64,000 nt of DNA from Amycolatopsis umgeniensis (GTDB lineage Bacteria; Actinomycetota; Actinomycetes; Mycobacteriales; Pseudonocardiaceae). Each line of letters starts with the position of its first letter. The first letter of the stretch is position 1. Position numbers and translations under genes: made by a program. The notes beneath the pieces are model-generated. The model was not told the DNA's origin. It worked only from the letters and a program-made list of their open reading frames with translations, and did no database searches. Where the stretch lies: NCBI RefSeq assembly GCF_014205155.1, contig NZ_JACHMX010000001.1, positions 4,650,001 to 4,714,000 on the forward strand, read 5' to 3'. This document shows, one piece after another, positions 7,884 through 15,893 of the stretch.

Positions 7884-10403
7884 TCAGCCTGCCGCCCAGT
7901 AAACCGCCTTGGCCACCTGCGAGTACAAGCCCTTCGGGTGATCGCGGAACAGCGGCTCGGTGCCGAACAGCACCACCCGTCCGCCGAGCCCCGAAGTGCC
8001 GGAGACGACGGCGGCCTGGCCCGCTGCCTGCAGTGGTCCGCCCGTCCCGTCGTCCCTGGTCCGCCAGTGCCCCGCGACCAGCGGACTTCCGCTCGCGTAG
8101 CGCTGCTCGACACTGACCGAGGAGCCGAGATCGGCGAACCAGAACGGCCCGTAGACGAACGAGTCCGGCAGCGCGCCGGCACCCACCGGGCCGGTTCCGT
8201 TGACGACCGAAACGACGCCGTTGCCGTCCTCCCAGCCCGCCACCGGACGCGCTTCGAGCAGTCCCACGTCAGTGTTGAAACGCGCGCCCGTGGCGCCGCG
8301 GGTGACCACGCCGCCGCGGGCCAAGAAGGCCTTGAGTGCGTCTTTCGCGGCCGGCGTGAGGTCGGTGTATCGCAGTCCTGACGAGACGAACAGCAGGTCC
8401 ACCTTGGACCAGTCGAAACCGGCGTTGAGTACCGCCGCTGACACCGGCCGCACATCGAAGCCCATGTCCCGCAACGCTTTCAGCTCGTCCGGGCCGACGG
8501 CACCCGCGATCGTCTTACGGCTCAACGGGGTCGCCGTGCCGCGAGCCTCGGTGAACCGGACGCCGTAGCGGTCCGCCACCTCGGTGGCGGCCGGTCGCGC
8601 CGATGCCGGGACGACGATCGTGCCGTCTTGCGTACGTCCCAGCGCGAGGCCGCGGTTCAGCAGGTCGTTGACGGCACTGACGTCCTTGCCGTCGACGAGC
8701 TTCAGCGCGAGATCCCGGCCGGGCGCGGCGTCGATGCCGCCGGTGGGCGACGCGGCGGTGACGTCGTGCGCCCGGACGTCGAGCCTGCCGTGTTTGACGA
8801 TGTCGACCGACGCGCCCCACAGCAGGCGATGGCTCCAACCGGAGATGTCGTACATGACCGGCACCTTCGCCGAGATGTCGCTGCCCTGCTCCAGCATCAC
8901 GTTCGCCAGGCCGCGTTTCGGCTGGTGCATGTCCACCAGGTACGAACCGGCCGGATAGCGGCGTCCGGCCAGCGAGAACGGGCGATCGGCCTGCCGCACC
9001 CGGACGTCGTTGGCCACCAAGTGATCGACGAGCCGCGAAGCCGCGACGGCCGAACGCTGATCCGCGCCGGCGGGGATGACGTACGCGCGCGGGAACTCGG
9101 TGCGGTAGCGGTCTTCCGGGCCGAAGCCGGGCACGAAACCGTCGGGGATCTCGCGCTGTGCCTCGCCCGCGCCGCCGCGGCGGAACATCTCGATCTGGTT
9201 CGCGATCAGTTCGCCGCGATTGCGGTCGACGTAGGTCAGCGTGCTGCCGATGGTGGCCTCGACGACCTCGGTGTTGATCACCGCGCGCCGCTGGAGTTCC
9301 GCGGCGGGCTGCGTCTCGTACTCCGCGTTGTTGACCCGCATCGGGATCTCGATCGTGAACGACACCGCGCCGTGGTACATCGCGTACTGGGCCGTGTAGA
9401 TCGGCGCCCAGCCGTCCCAGCTGCCGGGTTCGTAGTCGCGGAACGGGATCTCCGGCTTCGCCGTCTCCGGCCGCCCGAGCGCCTTGACGGCCTCCTCCAT
9501 GCCGAGACCGTTGGCGTAACCGTGCTTGAGGTAGAGGTCGAAGTCGTAGTTCTGGCCGTGCGGCGGGGTGGTCGGCTCGATGAGCGTGTTCTCGACGTAA
9601 CCGTGTTCGTCCAGCATCATCAGCGGCTGCTTGCCGATGGCGATCCCGCGCATGGCCCGCACTTCCGGCTGCGACGCGGTGACGAAATCGCGGTTGGGGT
9701 CGAAGCCCTGCGACGTCTGCCGCGTGCCGGCGACCCGGCCGTCCGGATTGGCCGTGACGTTGAAGTAGAAGCGGTTCCGTTTCAGCAGGTCGGCGGTCTT
9801 GGGATCTTTCGACGTCGCCAGCTTCTCGATGACGCGCAGCGCCCCGTCGGTGCCTTCCCATTCGTTGCCGTGGATGTTGTTGTTGATCCACACCGGCGCC
9901 TTGTAGCCGTGGCGCAGGAACGGATCGCGCGCGGCGCGGACCGGATCGTTCTCGATCAGCGATCGCCACGCGTCCTGCCGCCGCGCCTCGAACGAACTCT
10001 CCGGCGCGGTGACCGTCACCAGGTACAGGTCGCGGCCGAGGCCCGACTGCCCGGCGATCTCGACCGAGACCCGGTTGCCGAGCGCCTGCAACGCGTTCAG
10101 CCTGGGCGCGATCGCGTGATACGGCGCGAGCCCGAGTTTGATCGACTTGTCGGCCGCGTTCTCCGGGTACACCCGCAGCTTGGTCCTGCGCGGATAACCG
10201 GAGTGGTCGCCCGCGACGTTCTCGCCCACCGCGGCCCGCGCGGCACCCATCAGCGGGTCGGTCGCGGCGATGTCGTTGCGTTCCGGCCCGTTACCGGGAT
10301 CCCGATGCGGTGTGGACGGCGGTGGCGCCGCATGCGCCGGCGCGGCGACCGCGCTCAGGGAAAGCATCAGGGCCAGGACCACGGTGCGAGCCGAACGCGA
10401 CAA
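7884..10403 (-). CDS. Secreted M14-family zinc carboxypeptidase
   Basis: Exported metallopeptidase of 839 residues with a clear signal peptide (LMLSLSAVAAPAHAA). The M14 catalytic domain carries the zinc ligands in NIHGNEWEGTD (His and Glu near 177-180) and LDEHGYV (His near 266), and the catalytic Glu in FTIEIPM (near 351). The ~400 C-terminal residues resemble a glutamine-amidotransferase-like/ThuA-type accessory region (for example DLLFVSSGLRYTDL). It probably trims extracellular peptides. It is transcribed away from the repeat-bounded module at 10471-13053. Confidence 0.88.
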   Translation of the reverse strand: MSRSARTVVLALMLSLSAVAAPAHAAPPPSTPHRDPGNGPERNDIAATDPLMGAARAAVGENVAGDHSGYPRRTKLRVYPENAADKSIKLGLAPYHAIAPRLNALQALGNRVSVEIAGQSGLGRDLYLVTVTAPESSFEARRQDAWRSLIENDPVRAARDPFLRHGYKAPVWINNNIHGNEWEGTDGALRVIEKLATSKDPKTADLLKRNRFYFNVTANPDGRVAGTRQTSQGFDPNRDFVTASQPEVRAMRGIAIGKQPLMMLDEHGYVENTLIEPTTPPHGQNYDFDLYLKHGYANGLGMEEAVKALGRPETAKPEIPFRDYEPGSWDGWAPIYTAQYAMYHGAVSFTIEIPMRVNNAEYETQPAAELQRRAVINTEVVEATIGSTLTYVDRNRGELIANQIEMFRRGGAGEAQREIPDGFVPGFGPEDRYRTEFPRAYVIPAGADQRSAVAASRLVDHLVANDVRVRQADRPFSLAGRRYPAGSYLVDMHQPKRGLANVMLEQGSDISAKVPVMYDISGWSHRLLWGASVDIVKHGRLDVRAHDVTAASPTGGIDAAPGRDLALKLVDGKDVSAVNDLLNRGLALGRTQDGTIVVPASARPAATEVADRYGVRFTEARGTATPLSRKTIAGAVGPDELKALRDMGFDVRPVSAAVLNAGFDWSKVDLLFVSSGLRYTDLTPAAKDALKAFLARGGVVTRGATGARFNTDVGLLEARPVAGWEDGNGVVSVVNGTGPVGAGALPDSFVYGPFWFADLGSSVSVEQRYASGSPLVAGHWRTRDDGTGGPLQAAGQAAVVSGTSGLGGRVVLFGTEPLFRDHPKGLYSQVAKAVYWAAG

Positions 10404-10470
10404 GGGCCACCTCCCAGGGACTTCGGCACAGTGTTTCTGCTCGCCAAAGACGTCACAAGACCCGAAAGGC

Positions 10471-10494
10471 GGCTAATCGGGCGCCGGGAAACGG
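10471..10494. repeat. 24-bp direct repeat, copy 1
   Basis: Perfect copy of the 24 bases at 13030-13053, beginning GGCTAATCGGGCGCC. It sits immediately after the stop of the Excalibur/TNase-like gene. The second copy contains the last codons and stop of the MazG-like gene. The arrangement resembles the paired ends of an integrated element that rebuilt the 3' end of its target gene, but no integrase is present. Confidence 0.85.
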
Positions 10495-11388
10495 CTACTC
10501 GCAGGCCACGCCGTCGCCGTCCCGGTCGAGTTTCCGGCTGTAGCCGGGTTGGCCCGCGTACAACGGCGCTGCCCCTGCCGCCCGCGCGGCGGCGCAGTTC
10601 GGATAGTAGGCGGCCTTGGGCGGGTCCGGTTCCTCCGCCGCGGGCGGAGGCGTTGTCTTCTTCGTGGTGGGCTCGGCCCGAGTGGTCGTCGGCGGCGCCG
10701 CGACGGGCTGCTGCGGTGGCGCGACGGAAGTGGGCGGCGTGTCGATCTTGCCGAGGCACGGGGGACCCCAGAGCCCGTTCCCGGCCGTCCGCGCGGCGTC
10801 TTCCGCGGCCTGGAGCGCGACACCGACCGTCTTCTCGACAGCCTTGCTCGCGTATTTCGCGTATCCGGCTTTGAGTGCGGTGGTGGAGTAATCGCCACCG
10901 TTCACCATGCTGACCGAAGCCAGCGCGACACCGGCGTCATCGGACACGGCCTGAATGACGACTTCCTGTCCCGCAAGTGTGTTCTTTGCCCACGTGACGG
11001 TTTCCGTGGCGAAACATCCATTGGTGCTCGGAGGGGTCGTCAACCCGAGAACATGGATGATTTTCTCACCACCGGGGCCGGTCACCTTGATCGTGCCGGC
11101 ATCCATCACCTCGGCCACCCGGTACGTATTCGGAGCGGCGGACGAAGACGTCGCCGGGCTCGGCGTCTGTTCGACGCGAACGGCCGCGGCGGCAGGTGGT
11201 TCCTGTTGTGGCTGTGGTGTTTTACCGAAGACCGCGCCGAGTACGAAGAGCACCGAAAAGGCGGCGAGAACGATCATCATCCAGCGGGGCATCCGCTTCT
11301 CACGAGAAGGCCGTTCGGTGGGATCGGTGCGCATGGGCGTCCTCGGAATTCTTGCCTCGGGTGGGCTTTGCCGGTTTTTGTCGTTCAT
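10495..11388 (-). CDS. Membrane-anchored, degenerate thermonuclease-fold protein with C-terminal Excalibur
   Basis: 297-residue protein with a cytoplasmic basic N-terminus, one membrane segment (WMMIVLAAFSVLFVLGAVF) and an exported part. The exported part begins with a staphylococcal-nuclease-like barrel (YRVAEVMDAGTIKVTG, then VLGLTTPP), continues with a Pro/Thr linker and ends in an Excalibur motif (YPNCAAARAAG, then DRDGDGVACE). The catalytic Asp/Glu/Arg positions of active nucleases appear lost: TTPP replaces the usual DTPE, and DDAGVALA lacks the expected Arg. It is therefore probably a binding protein. It is divergent from the exonuclease gene and lies inside the 24-bp repeats. Confidence 0.72.
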   Translation of the reverse strand: MNDKNRQSPPEARIPRTPMRTDPTERPSREKRMPRWMMIVLAAFSVLFVLGAVFGKTPQPQQEPPAAAAVRVEQTPSPATSSSAAPNTYRVAEVMDAGTIKVTGPGGEKIIHVLGLTTPPSTNGCFATETVTWAKNTLAGQEVVIQAVSDDAGVALASVSMVNGGDYSTTALKAGYAKYASKAVEKTVGVALQAAEDAARTAGNGLWGPPCLGKIDTPPTSVAPPQQPVAAPPTTTRAEPTTKKTTPPPAAEEPDPPKAAYYPNCAAARAAGAAPLYAGQPGYSRKLDRDGDGVACE

Positions 11389-11520
11389 CCACCGAATGTC
11401 GTTACAAGCCCGGATATTTCGTCACGAAGCGGCCACGAACAGGTCACCGTCGGCGTTCGGGCGTTACGCGGGCGACGGGGTCGCGATCCACCGGTAGATG
11501 CTTCGAGAAAAGGAAACGAA

Positions 11521-13035
11521 ATGGCGGAGACAGTCGAAAACCTCGTGTTGACCGGAGACGGCCGGTTCGCCGTGGGCACGACGGAGTTCACCGCCATCGA
11601 TTTCGAGACCACCGGCCTGCATCCGGGGCACGTGGTCGAGGTCGCGGCCGTGCGTGTCCGCGCGGACGGCACGGTCCTGCGCGAGTTCTCGACGCTGGTC
11701 AATCCCGGTCGCGGTGTGGATCCCGGTCCGGCCCACGTGCACCGGATCACCCGCCGCGAACTCGACAACGCCCCGTATCTCGGCGAGGTGCTGGGCGATT
11801 TCCTCGATCTCTGCCAGGGCAGTGTCCTGGTCGCGCACAACCTACCCTTCGAGGCGCGGTTCCTCGGCGGGGAATTCGGCAGGCTCGGCGCCCGGGTCCC
11901 GGCCATGCCAGGGGTGTGCACGCTGGCGGCGGCGCGACGCTCGCTTCGGCTGCCGAACTACCGCCTGGCCACGGTCGCCGAGGCGGTCGGTGTCGGTGAG
12001 TTCGCGGCGCACACGGCACTCGCCGACGCGTATGTCTGCGCGCGGATCGTGACGACACTGGTGACCACCCACGGTCTCAGGTTCGCGACCCGGCCGGTCT
12101 TCCCGGAGCTACCGCGTTTCGCGCCTGCCGCACGCCTGTCACCCCGCCGTGCGGTGGTGCCGAGCGGTGGCACCTGGATGGCGGACTTCGTGGACAGGGT
12201 CCCCGAAGCCGCTTTCGGAGTGCCCGGCTCGCTGCGGGACGCCTACGTCGAACTGCTCGGGAACGCCTTGGCCGACAGGCACATCTCGGACACCGAAGCG
12301 AGGGCTCTCGGCTCGGCGGCCTCGGCGGCGGGAATGTCGGACGCGGATCTGCACCGTGTGCACACCGGGTTCGTCCGCGCGATGCGAGAGCTCGCCGAGA
12401 GCGACGGTGTCATCACCACCGAGGAAGGACGGGATCTGCGCACCGTCGCGGCGGCACTGAGAGTGCCGGAGGTGCTGCACGGACTCCAGGCCGCCGCGAC
12501 CTCGTCCGGCGGGCGCCGCCGCGTCCTCGTTCTCGGCGACGGGCTGGCGGAGGACGGCTTGCGCGCCGCGGTACTCGACGCGGGGCTTCAACTCGCGAAG
12601 AAGCTCACCGCGTCGGTGACCCACCTGGTCGTGGGCTCCGGGGTTTCGCCTGCCGAGCCGCGGATCGCCAGGGCGGGCGAACTCGGCGCGAGGGTGCTCG
12701 GAATCGCCGAGGCGAGCCAAGTACTGGGTCTCGTTCCTCAACCGTCGCCCGCGCCTGTCCGGATACCCGAACCGATTCCCGTCCCCGCGCCCGCGGCGCA
12801 TTGGCCCGCCTACGACAGCGACAGGCGGACCGCGGTCTTCGCACCTCCTCCGCAGTCGCCAGCGCCGTCCGTGATGCTCTGGGGCGGACGAGTCCTGATG
12901 GGATTCGGGCTGCTGCTCATGTTCATCACGGTGCTTGCGCTGTTCGGCGGCGCGGGGCTCGCCGCGGGCATCTTTGTCGGTGTCCTGGGAGTCGGAGGGC
13001 TGCTCGGAGGCTGGCAGATCGCCGTCAGGGGCTAA
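11521..13035 (+). CDS. DEDDh exonuclease-BRCT fusion with C-terminal membrane segments
   Basis: 504-residue multidomain protein. Residues 1-170 are a DnaQ-like 3'-5' exonuclease: Exo I IDFETTG, Exo II AHNLPFEARF (Glu in place of the usual Asp) and Exo III HTALAD. A helical middle domain (about 215-320, SDTEARALGSAASAAGMSD) resembles a TerB-like fold. A BRCT domain follows (about 330-400, RVLVLGDGLAEDGLRAAV...LTASVTHLVV). After a Pro-rich linker the C-terminus has two hydrophobic helices. AAAGGAAACGAA precedes ATG 11521, which fixes the start. It probably acts on nucleic acid ends; the membrane tail is unusual for this family. Its stop overlaps that of the convergent MazG-like gene. Confidence 0.8.
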   Translation: MAETVENLVLTGDGRFAVGTTEFTAIDFETTGLHPGHVVEVAAVRVRADGTVLREFSTLVNPGRGVDPGPAHVHRITRRELDNAPYLGEVLGDFLDLCQGSVLVAHNLPFEARFLGGEFGRLGARVPAMPGVCTLAAARRSLRLPNYRLATVAEAVGVGEFAAHTALADAYVCARIVTTLVTTHGLRFATRPVFPELPRFAPAARLSPRRAVVPSGGTWMADFVDRVPEAAFGVPGSLRDAYVELLGNALADRHISDTEARALGSAASAAGMSDADLHRVHTGFVRAMRELAESDGVITTEEGRDLRTVAAALRVPEVLHGLQAAATSSGGRRRVLVLGDGLAEDGLRAAVLDAGLQLAKKLTASVTHLVVGSGVSPAEPRIARAGELGARVLGIAEASQVLGLVPQPSPAPVRIPEPIPVPAPAAHWPAYDSDRRTAVFAPPPQSPAPSVMLWGGRVLMGFGLLLMFITVLALFGGAGLAAGIFVGVLGVGGLLGGWQIAVRG

Positions 13036-13053
13036 TCGGGCGCCGGGAAACGG
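13030..13053. repeat. 24-bp direct repeat, copy 2
   Basis: Identical to 10471-10494. This copy encodes, on the minus strand, the final residues RFPAPD and the stop of the MazG-like gene, and on the plus strand it includes the stop of the exonuclease gene. The two copies therefore bound a segment of about 2.56 kb. Confidence 0.85.
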
Positions 13054-13349
13054 TGCTCGTTCCGGTCGATCTTCGCGTTGGCCGCTTCGATCAGGTCGAC
13101 GCCGAGACTGTTCGCCAACTGCAGCAGATACAGCGTCACGTCGGCGATTTCGTCGACGACGTTGTGCGCCAGTTCAGGGTCGGATCGCCACTTCGCGGAC
13201 TCCTCCGGAGTGAGCCACTGGAACAGCGAAGTCAGCTCGCCGACTTCGCCGGACAATGCCATGACCAGGTTCTTCGGGGTGTGGAACGGTTCCCAGGCCC
13301 GTGCCGCGGCGAAGTCGCGGAGGCGCTGATTGAGGTCGTCGAGTGTCAC
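13032..13349 (-). CDS. MazG-like nucleotide pyrophosphohydrolase (RS21-C6/dCTPase type)
   Basis: Small cytosolic all-alpha NTP pyrophosphatase of 105 residues, the full length of the RS21-C6/DCTPP1-like subgroup. The metal-binding pattern is complete: GEVGELTSLFQW (ExxE) and VVDEIADVTLYL (ExxD). It should hydrolyse non-canonical or excess dNTPs (dCTP analogues in characterised relatives) to the monophosphate. Its last codons lie in the 24-bp direct repeat, and its stop overlaps the convergent exonuclease stop (TTAGC on its strand). Confidence 0.85.
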   Translation of the reverse strand: MTLDDLNQRLRDFAAARAWEPFHTPKNLVMALSGEVGELTSLFQWLTPEESAKWRSDPELAHNVVDEIADVTLYLLQLANSLGVDLIEAANAKIDRNEHRFPAPD

Positions 13350-13470
13350 GTGCCGTGCCTACCAGATCGTCACGGTGCGCTAACGGCCGTATGGCGGACG
13401 AGCGTTGACGTGCAATTTGCAACTTGCATAGCGTCGCTCGGCGTCGGGGATCCGATTCGGAAGGAAAGCT

Positions 13471-14394
13471 TTGACGTACCAGCGAAGCCTTCGCTCTCGC
13501 ATGCTCTCCATCGCGTTCGTGCCGAGCGCCGCCTTGGTGCTCGTGGCGTTGTTCATCGGCGGATTCCTGGTCCAGCAGGCCATTCAGGACCGCGACGACG
13601 CCGAAAGCGGAGCGGTCACCATGGCCGAGGTGAGCCGGGGGATCGCGTCGCTGCAGCGAGACCGCGCGGCCGCGTTGAAAGCGCCGGGCAGCCGTTCCGC
13701 CATCTACACCGCGTACGCCGACCGCATCGACACCTCGCTCTCTTCCCTGCGCGACATCGCGCGGGCGGCTCCCGACGCCGAGGTCGGCTACCAGCAGACG
13801 ATCGCCGTCGAACTGCTCGCCGCCGTCGAAGGATTGGACCGCAGCGACTCCCTCGCGGTCGCCGGGATCGACGACGAGGGGCGTCGCGATTACGCGGCGG
13901 CTGTCGGCGCGTACCGGTCCAGGCTCGACGCCGTGGCCGGGAAGCTGACGGAAAGTAGTCGTCAGGTTTACCGGGATCTCGTCGGGAGCGAGGACTGGAG
14001 CCGGTTCGGCGCGGTCGAAACCGCGTTGAGCGCGGCCACGCCGCCGCCCGTCGGCCAGGACGCCTGGCGCGTCGCGGCCGGCGTCGTCGGACGCTCCCTC
14101 GGCGATCTCGCCGCCCGTCAGATCGAGTACTCCGCGCAGCTCGCGATCGACGGCGGACGCCGGGTGCTGAGCGGCGCGCTCGCCGCGTCCGCGTCGATCT
14201 CGCTGCTCGCGGGGGTGGTGATGGCGATCGTGATGCTGCTCGCCCGGCGGCTCCCGATCCCGGTCGTCCGCTGCCCTTCGCGCGTCGAAGTGACGCCGCT
14301 GACCTGGTCACACTTGGTGAGCGATTACGCCGGAAAGAGCACGCTGTTGGCCCACACGCGTCGGCGAACCGGTCGGGCAGACTTGTCCGGGTGA
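13471..14394 (+). pseudogene. Truncated nitrate/nitrite-sensing (NIT) sensor histidine kinase
   Basis: 307-residue product resembling only the input half of actinobacterial NIT-domain sensor kinases. A first membrane helix follows MTYQRSLRSRML. An extracytoplasmic helical domain (about 45-240) contains the IASLQRDRAA signature, and a second membrane helix lies at about 245-268. HAMP, dimerisation and ATPase domains should follow, but instead about 40 basic residues lead to a stop. Either it is a decayed kinase or a kinase-less sensor. AAGGAAAG lies just before the TTG start at 13471. The stop overlaps the next gene's start (GTGA), which suggests the truncation joined two formerly unrelated genes. 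Confidence 0.55.
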
Positions 14395-15704
14395 GTTCCA
14401 CGACGGATCTGCGCCCCTACCTGCGCACCTTGGACGCGGAGACGCTGGCGGACCTGCTTCATGCCCATGCCGAGCGTGACCCTGTGTTACGACAAGCCCT
14501 GGAGAACCGCTTCGTCACCCAGGGGAGTGACCTAGCCGAGGCGCACCGCCTCCTCGACACCGCCGTGATGGCGGGCAACGTCGAGTACGCCGCGAAAGTC
14601 GGCTCCGTGCTCGACACCCTTCAGCGACTTCTCGACGCCGGCAGCCGGGCGGATCTCGCTCCGCTCGCCCGCCGGACCGTGGACGACATCAGCGAGATGC
14701 TGGAGCAGATCGACGACACCTCGGGTGAGGTCGCGGACCGGCTGGACCGGGCCGTCGAGCTGTACGCACGGGCCTGCGTCGCGCGCCCGCCCGACCCGGA
14801 GAGCCTGGCCTCCTGGATCCTCGAAGTGGAGTTCGACGGTCCGGGATGGCCGGTCATCGAGTTGGCTGACTTCGCCTCGGCGTTGGGCGACAAGGGAATC
14901 GCGCGGATCAAGTCCACTGTGGACAGCGTGCTCGCGGAGCAGCCGTCCGGGACGAAACGCGAGACGGCCGAGCGGTTGCGCGAGGAGCTGGCGGAAGTGT
15001 CCGGAGACGTCGACGCGCTCGTCGCGATCCTCGCCGCCAAGCCGCCGCGGGTCGACGTCAGTCTCAAGATCGTGCGCGTCCTGCGTGCGGCGGGACGGCA
15101 CAGTGAAGCCATCGCGCACGCGGCGCGGGCGCTCACGCACGACAAGAAGGAAGAGGCGCCCCCGCCCGAAGAAGAGCCGGTTCCCTTGTCCCGCAAAGGT
15201 TTCGACGAGAGTCCCGGTAGTGCGACGTATCTCGCGCTGCGCCAGGAGTCGCTGGAATCGGGGAGGTGGATCGCGCAGCGGAAGACCGCGCTCGCCAAGT
15301 TGCGTGAGCTCGCCGCCGAAAGCACGGAGGCCGCCGACGAACTGGTTCGCGCCCTGGTCGGCGAGGACCGGGCCGACGAGGCCTGGCGGGTGGCGGTGCG
15401 TTTCGAAGCTTCTTTACCGGTGCGCGTCGAACTCGCGGATTCGCGTTCCGTCGCCCATCCGGCCGAAACCATTCCTGTCTATCGGGACCATGTCGAAGAA
15501 TTGATCACGCATAAAGATCCGAACTCCTACCGCGAGGCGGCCCGGCAGCTGCGCAAACTGCGCACGGTGCACAAAAAGGCTGGCACAGCTGAGGAATTCA
15601 GCTCGTACCTCGGCACATTGGTGGAAATACACAAACGCAAGACGCGGCTGATCGCCGAGGTCAAGGCGGCGAGAATCGCGATTCGGAAACCCGTCAAGGC
15701 GTAA
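14391..15704 (+). CDS. Helical-repeat protein of unknown function (SWIM-protein C-terminal-like)
   Basis: 437-residue soluble, almost entirely alpha-helical protein. I recognise no catalytic motif. The last ~110 residues (HPAETIPVYRDHVEELI...YREAARQLRKLRTVHKKAG...YLGTLVEIHKRK) resemble the C-terminal helical repeats of actinobacterial SWIM zinc-finger proteins, but the CxCx(n)CxH SWIM motif itself is absent. A charged linker (DKKEEAPPPEEEPVP) separates the N- and C-terminal parts. The GTG start lies within the stop of the truncated sensor gene. The function is unknown; a scaffold role is possible. Confidence 0.65.
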   Translation: MSSTTDLRPYLRTLDAETLADLLHAHAERDPVLRQALENRFVTQGSDLAEAHRLLDTAVMAGNVEYAAKVGSVLDTLQRLLDAGSRADLAPLARRTVDDISEMLEQIDDTSGEVADRLDRAVELYARACVARPPDPESLASWILEVEFDGPGWPVIELADFASALGDKGIARIKSTVDSVLAEQPSGTKRETAERLREELAEVSGDVDALVAILAAKPPRVDVSLKIVRVLRAAGRHSEAIAHAARALTHDKKEEAPPPEEEPVPLSRKGFDESPGSATYLALRQESLESGRWIAQRKTALAKLRELAAESTEAADELVRALVGEDRADEAWRVAVRFEASLPVRVELADSRSVAHPAETIPVYRDHVEELITHKDPNSYREAARQLRKLRTVHKKAGTAEEFSSYLGTLVEIHKRKTRLIAEVKAARIAIRKPVKA

Positions 15705-15893
15705 CCGCGGCGGCCGTCGGTCGTTATCGGGATGAACCGAGGAAAATCCGGCGAAGAAGGTCGAACGGACCGACGAAGTCGCGGTGGTCCTGAACCGGTG
15801 TCCGCCCGCGTCCTCCCGGCGATCAGGACATCGTGTTGCGCGCCCGGGACCACCGCGACGAACCGGCTCGAGGTCGCGTGAAAACATGTCGCC

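Noticed and set aside
8628..10874. Long plus-strand frame opposite the M14 carboxypeptidase
   Set aside because: It is rich in Arg, His and Asp without domains, and covers a gene with a signal peptide and full catalytic motifs.
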